A stretch of DNA of 64,000 bases from Cytobacillus horneckiae. GTDB taxonomy: Bacteria > Bacillota > Bacilli > Bacillales > Cytobacillaceae. Location: assembly GCF_002835735.1 (NCBI RefSeq), contig NZ_PISD01000008.1:124001-188000 (forward strand). Reading direction: 5' to 3'. Position 1 is the stretch's first letter; each line of letters starts with the position of its first letter. The position numbers and the translations under genes were made by a program. Below, one piece after another: positions 26,986 to 36,682 of this stretch. Under the pieces are notes generated by a model. The model did no database searches and was not told where the DNA came from. It saw nothing but the letters and a program-made list of their open reading frames with translations.

Positions 26986-27271
26986 GAGCTAGATTTAGTA
27001 ATTTTACATGATTACCTTGAACGTAAAAGAGGTCATTGCATTTCTAGAGATTAGACACTTATGTTTTAGTACGTGCCCGAGGAGATTATTATAACAGATT
27101 TACAGTTGCGGATGAATTTTAAAACATTAAATTCTAAAGTCTAGTTGAATAACGAATTCCTCTAGATTAAAGCAATAAGTAACGTAAGATTAGATAGACT
27201 CTTTCTACACACATTGTTTGTGACCTTCATTATTTTAATCATCTATCAATACTTTGAGAGGAGCTATAAGC

Positions 27272-28903
27272 ATGAAAAAAGCATGGCATGCGAGTTATCC
27301 GGAATCCATCCCATCTGAAGTTGAGATACCCTCTTGCTCTATCTATCATTTTCTAGAACGTGCTAGTCAGGATTTTCCAGATCATTTAGCAATCATCGAG
27401 GAAACCATGAAGCTTACATATATCGAACTGAAACATGCAGTTGATCGCTTTGCAGCTGCATTGCATCGACGTGGATTTAAGAGAGGCGATCGATTTGGTA
27501 TTATGCTGTACAATTGCAAAGAATACATCATCGCTTATTTTGGTGTTCAACGATTGGGTGGTATTGTCGTACAGTTAAATCCAATGTATCAGCAGCACGA
27601 ATTGAATTTTATGCTAGATAATTCCGAGCCGGCCTGGTTGATTTGTGAGAGTAGTCAAATTGAGAAACTGGATGCTCTTAGGTATAGAAGTAAGTTAACA
27701 ATAGTTACTATAGATAGAAATTTTAATGAAAATCCAAATCACTATTTATACAATTGGATCGAGGAAGAGAACGATGACCTTCCCATGCTGCAAATCAATA
27801 ATAAAGAAGATATTGCTGTACTACAATATACTGGAGGAACGACTGGAACACCAAAAGGAGTGATGATTACCCATTATAATACTGTAGCTGCCATTTATCA
27901 TACGTATATCACAGATGATGGGGCACTTCAGCGTCCATGTGAACGCTTTTTTGGTATTTTTCCAATGTTTCACGGTGCTGGCTTAATGCTAATGTTGTCC
28001 TGTATTTTCTATGCAGGAGCCTACATCCCCATTAAGCACTTCCGAATAAGCGACGCCCTATGCAAGATCCGAAAATATCGACCAACTCAGGTTTCGGCGC
28101 CCCCAACAGTAATTGTTGCATTATTAAATCATCCTGATTTTCAGGAAGATGATTTAAGCTCTTTAAAAGTATGCAGATCGGGTTCTGCTCCTATTCCTCT
28201 AGAAGTGTTGCAAGCTTTTGAAAAAAAATCGGGAGTGCGTATTTCCGAAACATATGGATTAACGGAATCCAACGGTATTTTTATTCGTACATTATTGAAA
28301 AATAAAGATATTAGAAAAACAAGGAGTGTAGGGATTCCAGTTCCTAACTCGGAAGTAAAGATCGTTGATCTTGAAACAGGTTTGAAAGAAATGCCAATAG
28401 GAGAATGCGGGGAGATTCTCTTAAAAGGTCCACAAATTATGAAAGGATACTGGAAAAACCCTGAGGAAACAAATCGAACTTTACGTAATGGGTGGCTGTA
28501 TACAGGAGATACTGGTTTGCTGGATGAAGATGGATTCTTATACGTTGTCGGAAGAAAAAAGGAAATGATCATCGCTGGAGGATACAATATCTATCCTAAC
28601 GAGATTGATGAAATCCTGTACCAGCATCCAGCGGTCGCTGAAGCATGTACATTTGGTATCCCAGATGCCTATCGTGGAGAAACGGTCAAAGCTGCCATTG
28701 TTGTAAAGGAACAAAATTCGTTAACAGAAGAGGAAATCATTAAATGGTGCAGAGATAGGCTGGCAAAATACAAAATACCAAAACAGATAGAATTCAGGGA
28801 ACAATTGCCAAAAACAGCGGTAGGGAAAATTTTGCGTCGTGCATTGGCAGAAGAGCATCTTGAACAAATAAGAGTATCTGATTTTACAAAAGGAAAGAGA
28901 TAA
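27272..28903 (+). CDS. AMP-forming acyl-CoA ligase (long-chain type), 543 aa
   Basis: The start at 27272 has GAGAGGAGC upstream; a TTG at 27254 would place the RBS inside the gene. P-loop YTGGTTGTPKGV, the SETYGLTE core motif, GWLYTGDTG and GRKKEMIIAGGYNIYP with the C-terminal catalytic Lys in KTAVGKILRR mark a full-length ANL ligase. It activates a carboxylic acid to its CoA thioester. It lies after a thiolase remnant; a decayed relative sits in the matching place at 46.1 kb. Confidence 0.93.
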   Translation: MKKAWHASYPESIPSEVEIPSCSIYHFLERASQDFPDHLAIIEETMKLTYIELKHAVDRFAAALHRRGFKRGDRFGIMLYNCKEYIIAYFGVQRLGGIVVQLNPMYQQHELNFMLDNSEPAWLICESSQIEKLDALRYRSKLTIVTIDRNFNENPNHYLYNWIEEENDDLPMLQINNKEDIAVLQYTGGTTGTPKGVMITHYNTVAAIYHTYITDDGALQRPCERFFGIFPMFHGAGLMLMLSCIFYAGAYIPIKHFRISDALCKIRKYRPTQVSAPPTVIVALLNHPDFQEDDLSSLKVCRSGSAPIPLEVLQAFEKKSGVRISETYGLTESNGIFIRTLLKNKDIRKTRSVGIPVPNSEVKIVDLETGLKEMPIGECGEILLKGPQIMKGYWKNPEETNRTLRNGWLYTGDTGLLDEDGFLYVVGRKKEMIIAGGYNIYPNEIDEILYQHPAVAEACTFGIPDAYRGETVKAAIVVKEQNSLTEEEIIKWCRDRLAKYKIPKQIEFREQLPKTAVGKILRRALAEEHLEQIRVSDFTKGKR

Positions 28904-29137
28904 GTGCCTGTACTTCCATTTGATTTTAATTTTCATAAACGAGTTAAAATGTATTTAGAATTTTTATGATCTTCCCTACACTTTCTGCCATAAAATATTG
29001 GCTTATGGCACACAAGTAATTTCACATTTTATGAAGTTACAGAATACTGTTTATAACCAAAAGTAAGTTTCAAGCTATATTCAATGGTAGGATTTGACCA
29101 AGCCGCTAAAAGAGCAATTATTTTCAAACCAATCAAT

Positions 29138-29185
29138 GTCTAGTTAAGGAAGGGGCAAATCTATAAATCCCTTCTTTAACTAGAC
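29138..29185. terminator. Hairpin between convergent acyl-CoA ligase and LysR genes
   Basis: GTCTAGTTAAGGAAGGG pairs with CCCTTCTTTAACTAGAC over 17 bp with one G-U pair. No long U tract follows on either strand, so termination is likely but not certain. Confidence 0.6.
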
Positions 29186-29202
29186 TATCCACCCTTTAAA
29201 AT

Positions 29203-30141
29203 TTATTTACTCAAAATGCTTTTATTTTCATTTTTGAATCTATTAGCTTGAGTACAAAGTTCTTTCATAAATTCCCGAGCTGCAGCAGTAAAATGCTGGT
29301 TTTTTAGTCGAATACAATAATAAGAAAGTATTGTATTGATTCCGAATATCGGCTTAATTATAAAATCTTCGTGATGGAAAAATGAATCAGATTCCAAAGT
29401 TAACCGTGTTTCAATTCCGACTGCAATCCCCTGTGAAATAAAATACTTTCTTGTATCTGAATTTTGTGATTGAATAATAGTCTTTAATTCTCGATTTTTA
29501 CCAAATATTGGAGCGTAATATTTATTTTTATCTTTATTATCCGTAAAGGATACAGCAATAGGATGTTTAATTATATCGTCAATTGAAATGTTGTTTATTC
29601 TTGCCAATTCAGAATCTTTTCTAAAACAAACCATCATGGGTGTATCTAGAAGATGTGTGGTAGTAAGTAGCTGATTATCTTCAAGTGTCGAATAGGTATA
29701 AAAGTTAATACCGAAAGAAGCATTGCCTCTAAGAACATCTTTTTTAACCTGGTGAGGATTTTTTTCATTAATTTCAAAGGTTATTCTTGGGAATTTGGCT
29801 TTGATTTCAGCACATGTTTTAGGAATAATAATTTTACAAAAGCTAGAGACGGCTGAAATGGTGAGATGTCCTTCAAGTTCAGCAGAATCTGATTTTGCCT
29901 CATTTTTTAAATCTTCTATACCGTTAATAATCTTTTGGGCTTTTATGATTATTTTTTGTCCAGTTCGAGTTGGCTCTAAGCCAGTCCTAGAGCGTTCAAA
30001 TATCTTTACTCCAAGCTCTTCTTCTAATTGTCTGATCGCTTGACTTATTGCAGAAGAAGATACATAAAGGCGTTCGGACGTATTCGCAATAGATCCAGTT
30101 CTTGCTATATCAGTAATGAATATAAGTTGATCAATACGCAT
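29203..30141 (-). CDS. LysR-family regulator A of the catabolic cluster, 312 aa
   Basis: Start at 30141 (MRIDQLIFITDIARTGS) has AGAGGTG upstream; a longer frame to 30174 lacks an RBS. The HTH covers about residues 15-50 and the effector domain the rest. It is a close paralogue of the regulator at 38492 (shared RIxQ-ITxIAxTGS start, FERSRTGLEPT, FISQG). It is divergent from an acyl-CoA dehydrogenase gene, with module copy E8 in between, so it is a good candidate to bind that module. Confidence 0.92.
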   Translation of the reverse strand: MRIDQLIFITDIARTGSIANTSERLYVSSSAISQAIRQLEEELGVKIFERSRTGLEPTRTGQKIIIKAQKIINGIEDLKNEAKSDSAELEGHLTISAVSSFCKIIIPKTCAEIKAKFPRITFEINEKNPHQVKKDVLRGNASFGINFYTYSTLEDNQLLTTTHLLDTPMMVCFRKDSELARINNISIDDIIKHPIAVSFTDNKDKNKYYAPIFGKNRELKTIIQSQNSDTRKYFISQGIAVGIETRLTLESDSFFHHEDFIIKPIFGINTILSYYCIRLKNQHFTAAAREFMKELCTQANRFKNENKSILSK

Positions 30142-30223
30142 TGTTTCACCTCTAGTACATTGATAGAAATCCATAGTGTTTGATTAATTATTAATGATCT
30201 TTATATTCCTAGCTATTAATAAT

Positions 30224-30290
30224 TTTTTAACATACCTTCCGATTACTGAACTTTTAATAATCATGATATATTATTATGATTATTATGATT
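30224..30290 (+). promoter_or_regulatory. Upstream module copy E8
   Basis: TTTTTTAACATACCTTCC, then CTGAACTTTTAATAA and TATTATTATGATTA, align with the first two blocks of the module at 49557. The downstream AGATTC-N10-GAATCT dyad is not preserved. Confidence 0.55.
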
Positions 30291-30461
30291 ATTGATATTA
30301 TTTTGAATGTAGAAGGGGCAATTTAAGAATAAATAGAGAAATCACATAGGGTATACAGGTAATGGTACTGATAAATACCAAAAAGTCTATTTATTTTAGT
30401 ATAGCAACTGAGTGAGTGTTATTGTTCAAAGAATTAATCTTCTTATTTAGGAGGAAAAATC

Positions 30462-31658
30462 ATGTCTAAAACAGTAAAGTCAACAACTAAAAACCCATTT
30501 GACTTATTTAATACACATCGACCTTTTTATAGTCAAGAACATGAAATGTTTAGGAGTTCATTAAGAACATTCATCAAAAAAGAAGTGCTTCCATATTATG
30601 AAGAGTGGGAAGAAAACGGTTATATCCCACGTGAACTATACACGAAAATGGGCAAACAAGGTTTTCTCTGTCCTCAGGTCGATCCCGGATACGGTGGACT
30701 AGGTCTCGACTTTGGATTTAATTTAGTCCTTTCTGAAGAATTGTCTCGAGTTGGTGGAGGAACTGCCGGTGTAAACATTCACAGTTCAATTGTAGTTCCT
30801 TATCTTGAAACATACGGGACGCAAGAGCAAAAGGAAAAATATTTACAAAAGTGTGTGAATGGAGAAATCCTTACAGCTGTTGCTATGACTGAACCGGGTA
30901 CTGGGTCTGACTTGGCCAGCGTTCGAACAGCTGCAGTACAAATTGGCGACCATTACGTTATTAATGGGCAAAAAACGTTTATTACAAATGGAATTAATGC
31001 TGATTTGTTTTTTGTTGTAGTTAAAACAGATCCAAATGCAACACCAGCCCATAAGGGAGTTAGCGTCATCATGGTTGATGGAGATAGCCCAGGTTTTTCA
31101 CGTGGCCGCAAATTAAAAAAATTAGGAATGCGGTCTTCGGATACTGCAGAGCTTATTTTTGAGGACGCCAGCGTACCTGTTTCCAACTTGCTTGGTGAAG
31201 AAGGAAAAGGCTTCTATATTCTAATGGATAAATTACAACAAGAGCGGATCTTGGCTGCAAATGCAGCCTTCGCTCAAGCACAAGAAATGTTAAAGTCAAC
31301 AATTGCCTATGTAAAAGAAAGACAGGCATTTGGTAAACCAATTAGTTCATTCCAAAACACTCAATTTCAAATGGCGGAAATGGCAACAGAATTATCAATG
31401 GCTCGCTCCTTCCTTGATAATCTCGTTAACCTCCATATGAAAGGTGAAAATATCGTAACACAAGTATCCATGGCGAAGTGGTGGATTACTGATATGGCGA
31501 GACGGATGGCCGCCCGTTGCTTGCAACTTTACGGTGGTTATGGGTTTATGGAAGAGTATCCCATAGCTCGGCGTTATCGCGATATTGCAGTTTTACCAAT
31601 TGCTGCCGGATCTAATGAGATTATGAAAAATATTATTGCAAAAAGTCTTGGGTTGTAA
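30462..31658 (+). CDS. Acyl-CoA dehydrogenase, LCAD-like, 398 aa
   Basis: The usual layout is present: helical N-domain, AMTEPGTGSDLA near residue 143, a beta domain, then the C-terminal bundle with QRQAFGKPIS-like and GGYGFMEEYPIARRYRD segments. It oxidises acyl-CoA to enoyl-CoA and passes electrons to ETF (55-57 kb). The MCAD-type catalytic Glu is replaced (IAAGSNEI). The LCAD-type helix position, which by eye is Glu in the paralogue at 52930, reads Gln here (AQAQEM). AGGAGG lies upstream; it is monocistronic with a terminator at 31744. Confidence 0.92.
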   Translation: MSKTVKSTTKNPFDLFNTHRPFYSQEHEMFRSSLRTFIKKEVLPYYEEWEENGYIPRELYTKMGKQGFLCPQVDPGYGGLGLDFGFNLVLSEELSRVGGGTAGVNIHSSIVVPYLETYGTQEQKEKYLQKCVNGEILTAVAMTEPGTGSDLASVRTAAVQIGDHYVINGQKTFITNGINADLFFVVVKTDPNATPAHKGVSVIMVDGDSPGFSRGRKLKKLGMRSSDTAELIFEDASVPVSNLLGEEGKGFYILMDKLQQERILAANAAFAQAQEMLKSTIAYVKERQAFGKPISSFQNTQFQMAEMATELSMARSFLDNLVNLHMKGENIVTQVSMAKWWITDMARRMAARCLQLYGGYGFMEEYPIARRYRDIAVLPIAAGSNEIMKNIIAKSLGL

Positions 31659-31743
31659 TAATTTTATTTTGTTAAATAATAGTCCTACTAGTACAAATGC
31701 TAGTTTTCTGGAAGATGAAAAAATGAAAATTATGATTGTGCTC

Positions 31744-31780
31744 AAAAAGGAATGTCTAGTTTAATAGACATTCCTTTTTG
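31744..31780 (+). terminator. Terminator after the acyl-CoA dehydrogenase gene
   Basis: AAAAAGGAATGTCT pairs with AGACATTCCTTTTT over 14 bp with an 8-nt loop; the U tract is part of the descending arm. Confidence 0.88.
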
Positions 31781-32483
31781 GATATTAATCAGAATGCCAT
31801 ATTTATTTTTAAGACCTGTTAGAAAATCCAATATAAAGAATTCGATTCATGGCCAAAACGATTAACCTTACAATTTAACTGTTCGATTGTATAAGTTTTA
31901 TCTTATCTTCAGAAATTATAGCAACTTTTTTAGAGAAGATTCTTGCTTTTCTACTGAACGCCTGAAATCCATGATGAAGTCCTTTTATAAAAAAATGACT
32001 ATAAAGCGCTTACATTTTTGGTGTTTCACTCAGACTTTGATTCGCAAAAGGAATAAAGAAATCAATTTTCTATACGCTCAAATTTCCCCCTCTATTTTTT
32101 GATAGATTATCTACTTTGGTATCGGAAATTTTGAAATTTCTATGTTTTTAATAATAATTAGATTTTATTTTTTTATAAAGTTTAAAAATTTAAAGGTGCA
32201 TTAAGTAAATTTTAATGGCTAGAAAATAATGGATGGTCTATAGAAGGTTCATTGGTGAAGCCGGTCAATTAGAAGAGCCACATTTAATAGGATGGAGTTA
32301 GTGGATAAATAAAAATGATTGCTATCGAAAGGTAATACAGTATCCTCCTAATAGCTTTAAATAAGTAATCTATTTTTAGAATAGTTTATAGCTTTTTACA
32401 GATTTTAGTAAAAAGTCCATCAAAACCAAACTATCAATCAAATAGGAGAACTCATTATTCTACAGATTTTAAATTTGTCTTTA
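31781..32483. other. 700-bp region without a clear gene
   Basis: AT-rich with broken frames. An open stretch at 31887-32102 has no RBS and an unnatural composition. Possibly decayed sequence left by earlier rearrangement of the cluster. Confidence 0.4.
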
Positions 32484-32576
32484 AAATTACTTAAGGTACC
32501 TTCAAATATTTATCCTTTTTAAAACGCTTTCAATGAATTATTATTCAAATTGAAAGATTCTAATTATTCAGAATCA
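32484..32576 (+). promoter_or_regulatory. Upstream module copy E2
   Basis: TTACTTAAGGTACCTTCAAA, TTATCCTTTTTAAAA, ATTATTATT and AGATTC-N10-GAATCA (32555-32576) follow the shared order and spacing. It precedes the MFS gene at 32678. Confidence 0.7.
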
Positions 32577-32677
32577 AATAAAATTTTTAAACTTTGAGCT
32601 GTATGGTAAAGGAGGTGTGGGGGAGTCAATTAAAACTTACCGTAAATGATATTCAAAGAGGAGAGTTGGAATTCGGT

Positions 32678-33934
32678 ATGAGATGGATAATACTCTTATT
32701 TATGTTCTTTGGTATAATGATTAATTTTGCAGATAAGTCAATAATAGGCTTTGCAGCAGAGCCTATTATGAAAGAATTTAATTTATCATACTCACAATGG
32801 GGAATAGTGGGTAGCAGTTTTTTTTGGTTATTTAGTATTGCTAGTGTTATAGGAGGTGCGTGGTCAGACCGAATTGGGACAAAGAAAGCATTATCCATTT
32901 TATTATTATCCTGGACGGTTATCCAATTTGGAGCTTTTGCGATATCGGGACTTCCATTGCTAATTATTTACAGGATATTGTTAGGTATAGGTGAAGGGCC
33001 ACATGGAGCGATATCCATGAGTCAGTTAAGTAAATGGTTCGATCCGAAATCTCGTGGATTAGCATTATCCATTTTTAATGGCGGTGCTTTAGTCGGAGCA
33101 GTGATATTGGCTCCAGTTTTCGTTGTACTAATAGAAGGTCTAGGCTGGCGGGGAGCAATTGCCTCAACTGGTATTTTGAGTTTTGTTTGGGCTGTTTTAT
33201 GGATGTGGCTGGGCAAAGAGAGACCAGAAAAAGTAGAATGGGACGAACCAATTTCCACTCATAGTAAATTTAAATGGTCTGAAGTTTCATCGATAATATT
33301 CTCCCGTTCATGCTTATTAACTTTATTCATAGGCTTTGCAGCATTCGGGGGCTTTGCATGGACATCGGTGTTTCAGCCATTATATTTCGGGCAAATACTC
33401 GAATTAACTAATAAACAAATTGGACTTGCATCCGTTGCCGTTGGAATAGGCGGTGTAATTATTAGCATTTTTATTAATCGATTTTCTGATTATCTTTATA
33501 AAAAAAGTCAGAGTTATTTTATATCACGTGTTGTTGTCGGTGGAACTAGTCTATTCGTCGCAGCACTCTGCTTTTTTCTTGCAACAATTGTCCAATCTAA
33601 ATTAGTGATACTAGGGATATTTATTCTGTCAGCTGGTTGTATTGCAACTATTGTCTCTATAGTTCCACTAATAATGATTAAGCTTTTCCCAACTAGGAGA
33701 GGATTTGGAATTAGTTTAGGAACATCCTTTCAAAATCTATCGGGGATTATAGGACCAATCGTAATTGGCCTTCTCATTAACCTAGGTGGCAGCGATAAAG
33801 TTCTGGGTTTCAATTATGCATTATTTTATGTGGGTGGATTGATGTTTATTGCAGGGCTTCTTTTTATCATTTTTTGTAGGCCTGATAAGTCAGCTGAGGA
33901 GGCTCATCCGATTGATGATGCCATTTCAATATAA
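32678..33934 (+). CDS. MFS transporter (ACS-like), 418 aa
   Basis: Twelve hydrophobic segments, the loop 2-3 motif GGAWSDRIGTKK and a GEGPHGA segment in TM4 identify an MFS permease resembling anion:cation symporters for organic acids. The start at 32678 (MRWIILLFMFF) is set by alignment with the paralogue at 46620 and by AGAGGAGAG 12 bases upstream. An upstream frame to 32594 is possible but would add 28 hydrophilic residues. It likely imports the growth substrate or an acid intermediate. Confidence 0.88.
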   Translation: MRWIILLFMFFGIMINFADKSIIGFAAEPIMKEFNLSYSQWGIVGSSFFWLFSIASVIGGAWSDRIGTKKALSILLLSWTVIQFGAFAISGLPLLIIYRILLGIGEGPHGAISMSQLSKWFDPKSRGLALSIFNGGALVGAVILAPVFVVLIEGLGWRGAIASTGILSFVWAVLWMWLGKERPEKVEWDEPISTHSKFKWSEVSSIIFSRSCLLTLFIGFAAFGGFAWTSVFQPLYFGQILELTNKQIGLASVAVGIGGVIISIFINRFSDYLYKKSQSYFISRVVVGGTSLFVAALCFFLATIVQSKLVILGIFILSAGCIATIVSIVPLIMIKLFPTRRGFGISLGTSFQNLSGIIGPIVIGLLINLGGSDKVLGFNYALFYVGGLMFIAGLLFIIFCRPDKSAEEAHPIDDAISI

Positions 33935-33956
33935 TTTATAAAAGAGGTGAGTTCTT

Positions 33957-35687
33957 GTGGGAAAGACCAAAAATCAATTAAGCGGTAAGTGTGAAACTGT
34001 AACAAAGGTAGGGCCAAAAGGTGAAATTGCTAACGCAAACCTGATAAATCATTCGAAAAATTTCACAAAAAGATTAGTGAAGATTACGGATGGTGTTTAT
34101 CAAGTTATTGGAGTTGGACTTGCGAATACAACCATGATTGAAGGAGAAAATGGGATAATCATTGTTGATACAGGAGATGGTATTGAAGAAGCGGAAGAAC
34201 ATTTGGAGGAATTTAGGAAAATATCTGATAAACCAGTAACAGCAATTATTTACACACACTGGCATTATACAGTGGGTACAAGGGCTTATGTACCTGAGGG
34301 TCAGGAGGGTACTATTGAAATTTGGAGCCACGAACTGGTCGATAATAATTTTACCGCTCATAATGCTGAACTAAAACTGACTCATACAAAAAAAGCATTT
34401 ACGCAATTTGGGCTGTTTCTTCCGGCAAAAGGTCCTGATGCTTTTCCAAATTTGGGACTGGGCTCTTATTTTATCGATAATGATAAAGGAAAAACAAGGG
34501 GGTACGTAAAACCTAATCGTACAGTATCAAAGGCATGTAAAGCTAAAATTGATGGAATTAATGTAGAGTTAATCCCTACAATTACAGACACAAATGACGG
34601 GCTGATCATTTGGTTACCTGATAAAGGTGTAGCTATTAATAATGTTCTTTGGGGTGTGTTTCCAAACATCGGAGCTTTGAGAGGTGATACTCGAGATCCA
34701 AAAAACTGGATTAATAGTATAAAGGAACTACGTGCATTAAAGCCATCACATATTATTGGAGTACATGGGGTACCCATTTTTGGATCAGAAGAGTGTGAAA
34801 AGGCTATCGAAGAATATCACGATGGAATGCAATTTGTTTACGATCAGACGGTACGAGGAATTAATTTGGGACTTACTCCAGAAGATCTTGTTGAGTTTGT
34901 TAAATTGCCGCACCGCCTAAAGAATAGTCCGATTTTACAACCTTTTTACGGTGAAGTCGAAAACTTTGTGCGAGGGACATATGCTTATTTAATCGGTTGG
35001 TATGGTAATGATACAGCAATGATTCATCCAGTTTCGAAAAAAGTCGAAGCTGAGAAAATGATAAAAGGCTTTGGAGGGCCCGATAAAGTATTAAATGAAG
35101 TCCGAAATGCATATGAAGATGATGAATTTGCGTGGGCGGCCCAATTGATTACTTATGTATTAAAATTGGATCCTAATCATAAGGAAGCGCGTCAATTAAA
35201 AGCGCTTGCTCTCAGAAAACTTGCTGAAACAACACCTTCTTCCATAACAAGAAATTTTTATCTAACTCAAGTTTTTGAACTAGAAGGGAAAATAAGTCCA
35301 AAAGTAAGAGTAGTTAAATCTGATAATTTAAGTACTTTGAAGCCGGAAGCTTTTATGCATTTTCTTAGAGTGAAGTTAGACCCGGTGAAGAGTGAAAAGG
35401 TCACTCAAGTGATGCGTGTTATTGTATCAGATTCAAGTGGTGAAATAGGCTTGCAAGTTCGTAGAGGCTTAGCAGAAGTAGTAGATTTCAACAGAGATTC
35501 CATTGTTCCTGATTTAACGCTTAAGTCAACATGTAAAGATATAGCTCGATTGCTAACTAGTGAAATTTCACTTGAAGATGCATTAAGATTAGGCAATATT
35601 ACGATTATTAAAGGCGATATTGATAGGGTGGTTAATTTCTTTGCCTTGTTTGATGAAATCATTATCAGCAACAATGAAAGGAGATAA
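33957..35687 (+). CDS. Alkylsulfatase-like MBL protein A, 576 aa, atypical metal site
   Basis: A GTG start follows GAGGTGAG. The order is an MBL domain (about 40-290), a helical alkylsulfatase dimerisation domain (about 300-440, with GGPDKVLNEVRNAYEDDEFAWAA split across repeats) and a C-terminal SCP2-like domain. This is the SdsA1/Pisa1 layout. The expected HxHxDH zinc motif reads H101-W-H103-Y-T-V, and the acidic ligands in the next loops also appear changed. It is in a run MFS-MBL-hydrolase-MBL. The substrate may not be a sulfate ester. Confidence 0.85.
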   Translation: MGKTKNQLSGKCETVTKVGPKGEIANANLINHSKNFTKRLVKITDGVYQVIGVGLANTTMIEGENGIIIVDTGDGIEEAEEHLEEFRKISDKPVTAIIYTHWHYTVGTRAYVPEGQEGTIEIWSHELVDNNFTAHNAELKLTHTKKAFTQFGLFLPAKGPDAFPNLGLGSYFIDNDKGKTRGYVKPNRTVSKACKAKIDGINVELIPTITDTNDGLIIWLPDKGVAINNVLWGVFPNIGALRGDTRDPKNWINSIKELRALKPSHIIGVHGVPIFGSEECEKAIEEYHDGMQFVYDQTVRGINLGLTPEDLVEFVKLPHRLKNSPILQPFYGEVENFVRGTYAYLIGWYGNDTAMIHPVSKKVEAEKMIKGFGGPDKVLNEVRNAYEDDEFAWAAQLITYVLKLDPNHKEARQLKALALRKLAETTPSSITRNFYLTQVFELEGKISPKVRVVKSDNLSTLKPEAFMHFLRVKLDPVKSEKVTQVMRVIVSDSSGEIGLQVRRGLAEVVDFNRDSIVPDLTLKSTCKDIARLLTSEISLEDALRLGNITIIKGDIDRVVNFFALFDEIIISNNERR

Positions 35688-35692
35688 TAGCG

Positions 35693-36523
35693 ATGAATTT
35701 TAAATTAAAAGGAAAAAAGCTAAATGTAAACGGGCTTCAATTTCATGTAGTTGATGAAGGTAGCGGCCCTGCTGTACTGCTGCTTCACGGGTTTCCAGAC
35801 TCTTCATACTTATGGAGAAAACAAATTCAGCCATTGGTTAAGGCTGGCTACAGGGTAATTGCACCAGATTTACGGGGGTTTGGTGAATCAGACAAACCAC
35901 AAGAGATTGAAGCATATCATATGCAGTCTCTTGTTTCGGATGTAATAGGAATCTTAAAGGAATTAAACGTTGATCGTATTAAATTAGTTGGCCATGATTG
36001 GGGTGCATTGCTGGGCTGGGCACTTACTTCTCATTTTCCTAATATTGTTGAAAAATATGTTCCAATTTCTGTTGGTCATCCAGGCGGCAGATTCCATGTG
36101 CAAATTGATCAATTTGAAAAATCATGGTACGTGTTTATGTTTCAGACAGAACACTACGCCGAGGAATTTTTAACAAAAAATAATTGGGAACTTTTCCGAG
36201 AATGGGGACGAAATCATAGTGAGCAAGAAAAATGGATAGAAGAGCTATCACGACCGGGTGCTTTGAGAGCAGCACTGAATTGGTACAGAGCGAACGGCTC
36301 ACTGAAATTCTATGTAAATAAGGGGGGGCATCCAAAAGTTAAGTCACCAACATTAGGAATATGGAGCAGCTTTGATCCATTTTTAACAGAGGCAAAAATG
36401 CTTCAATCGGGTGAAATGATTGATGGACCATGGCGATATGAAAGATTGTCAGGCAGTCATTGGGTACCCCTTGATCAACCAGAAAAATTAAATGAATTAT
36501 TAATCGAGTTTTTTGAGAAGTAA
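35693..36523 (+). CDS. Alpha/beta hydrolase, epoxide-hydrolase-like, 276 aa
   Basis: Oxyanion motif HGFPDSSYLW near residue 30, the nucleophile Asp in GHDWGALLGW near residue 101 and the catalytic His in SGSHWVPLDQP near residue 254 fit epoxide hydrolases or dehalogenases of the alpha/beta class. RGFGESDKP is also typical. It starts 5 bases after the MBL gene, so it is cotranscribed. A role opening an epoxide intermediate is plausible but unproven. Confidence 0.88.
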   Translation: MNFKLKGKKLNVNGLQFHVVDEGSGPAVLLLHGFPDSSYLWRKQIQPLVKAGYRVIAPDLRGFGESDKPQEIEAYHMQSLVSDVIGILKELNVDRIKLVGHDWGALLGWALTSHFPNIVEKYVPISVGHPGGRFHVQIDQFEKSWYVFMFQTEHYAEEFLTKNNWELFREWGRNHSEQEKWIEELSRPGALRAALNWYRANGSLKFYVNKGGHPKVKSPTLGIWSSFDPFLTEAKMLQSGEMIDGPWRYERLSGSHWVPLDQPEKLNELLIEFFEK

Positions 36524-36682
36524 TTTAGAGAATGATAGTCAGAGTAGAAAGATAATATTTAATGGATAGAATAATTAAAATATTCTTTAGTAGGAAGAAG
36601 CTTTTTAAACTTTTAATATGTCGTACAGGTGCTACCTTATTTTTGTTACTATATTGATATTTTAAATTTTTGAGGTGAGTTT

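Noticed and set aside
29138-29185. Transposon end or IS terminal repeat
   Set aside because: The 17-bp inverted repeat fits a terminator between convergent genes; no transposase is present.
31887-32102. 71-aa open frame in the gap after the acyl-CoA dehydrogenase
   Set aside because: No RBS, Phe/Lys/Ser-rich composition typical of AT-rich non-coding DNA, no recognisable motif.
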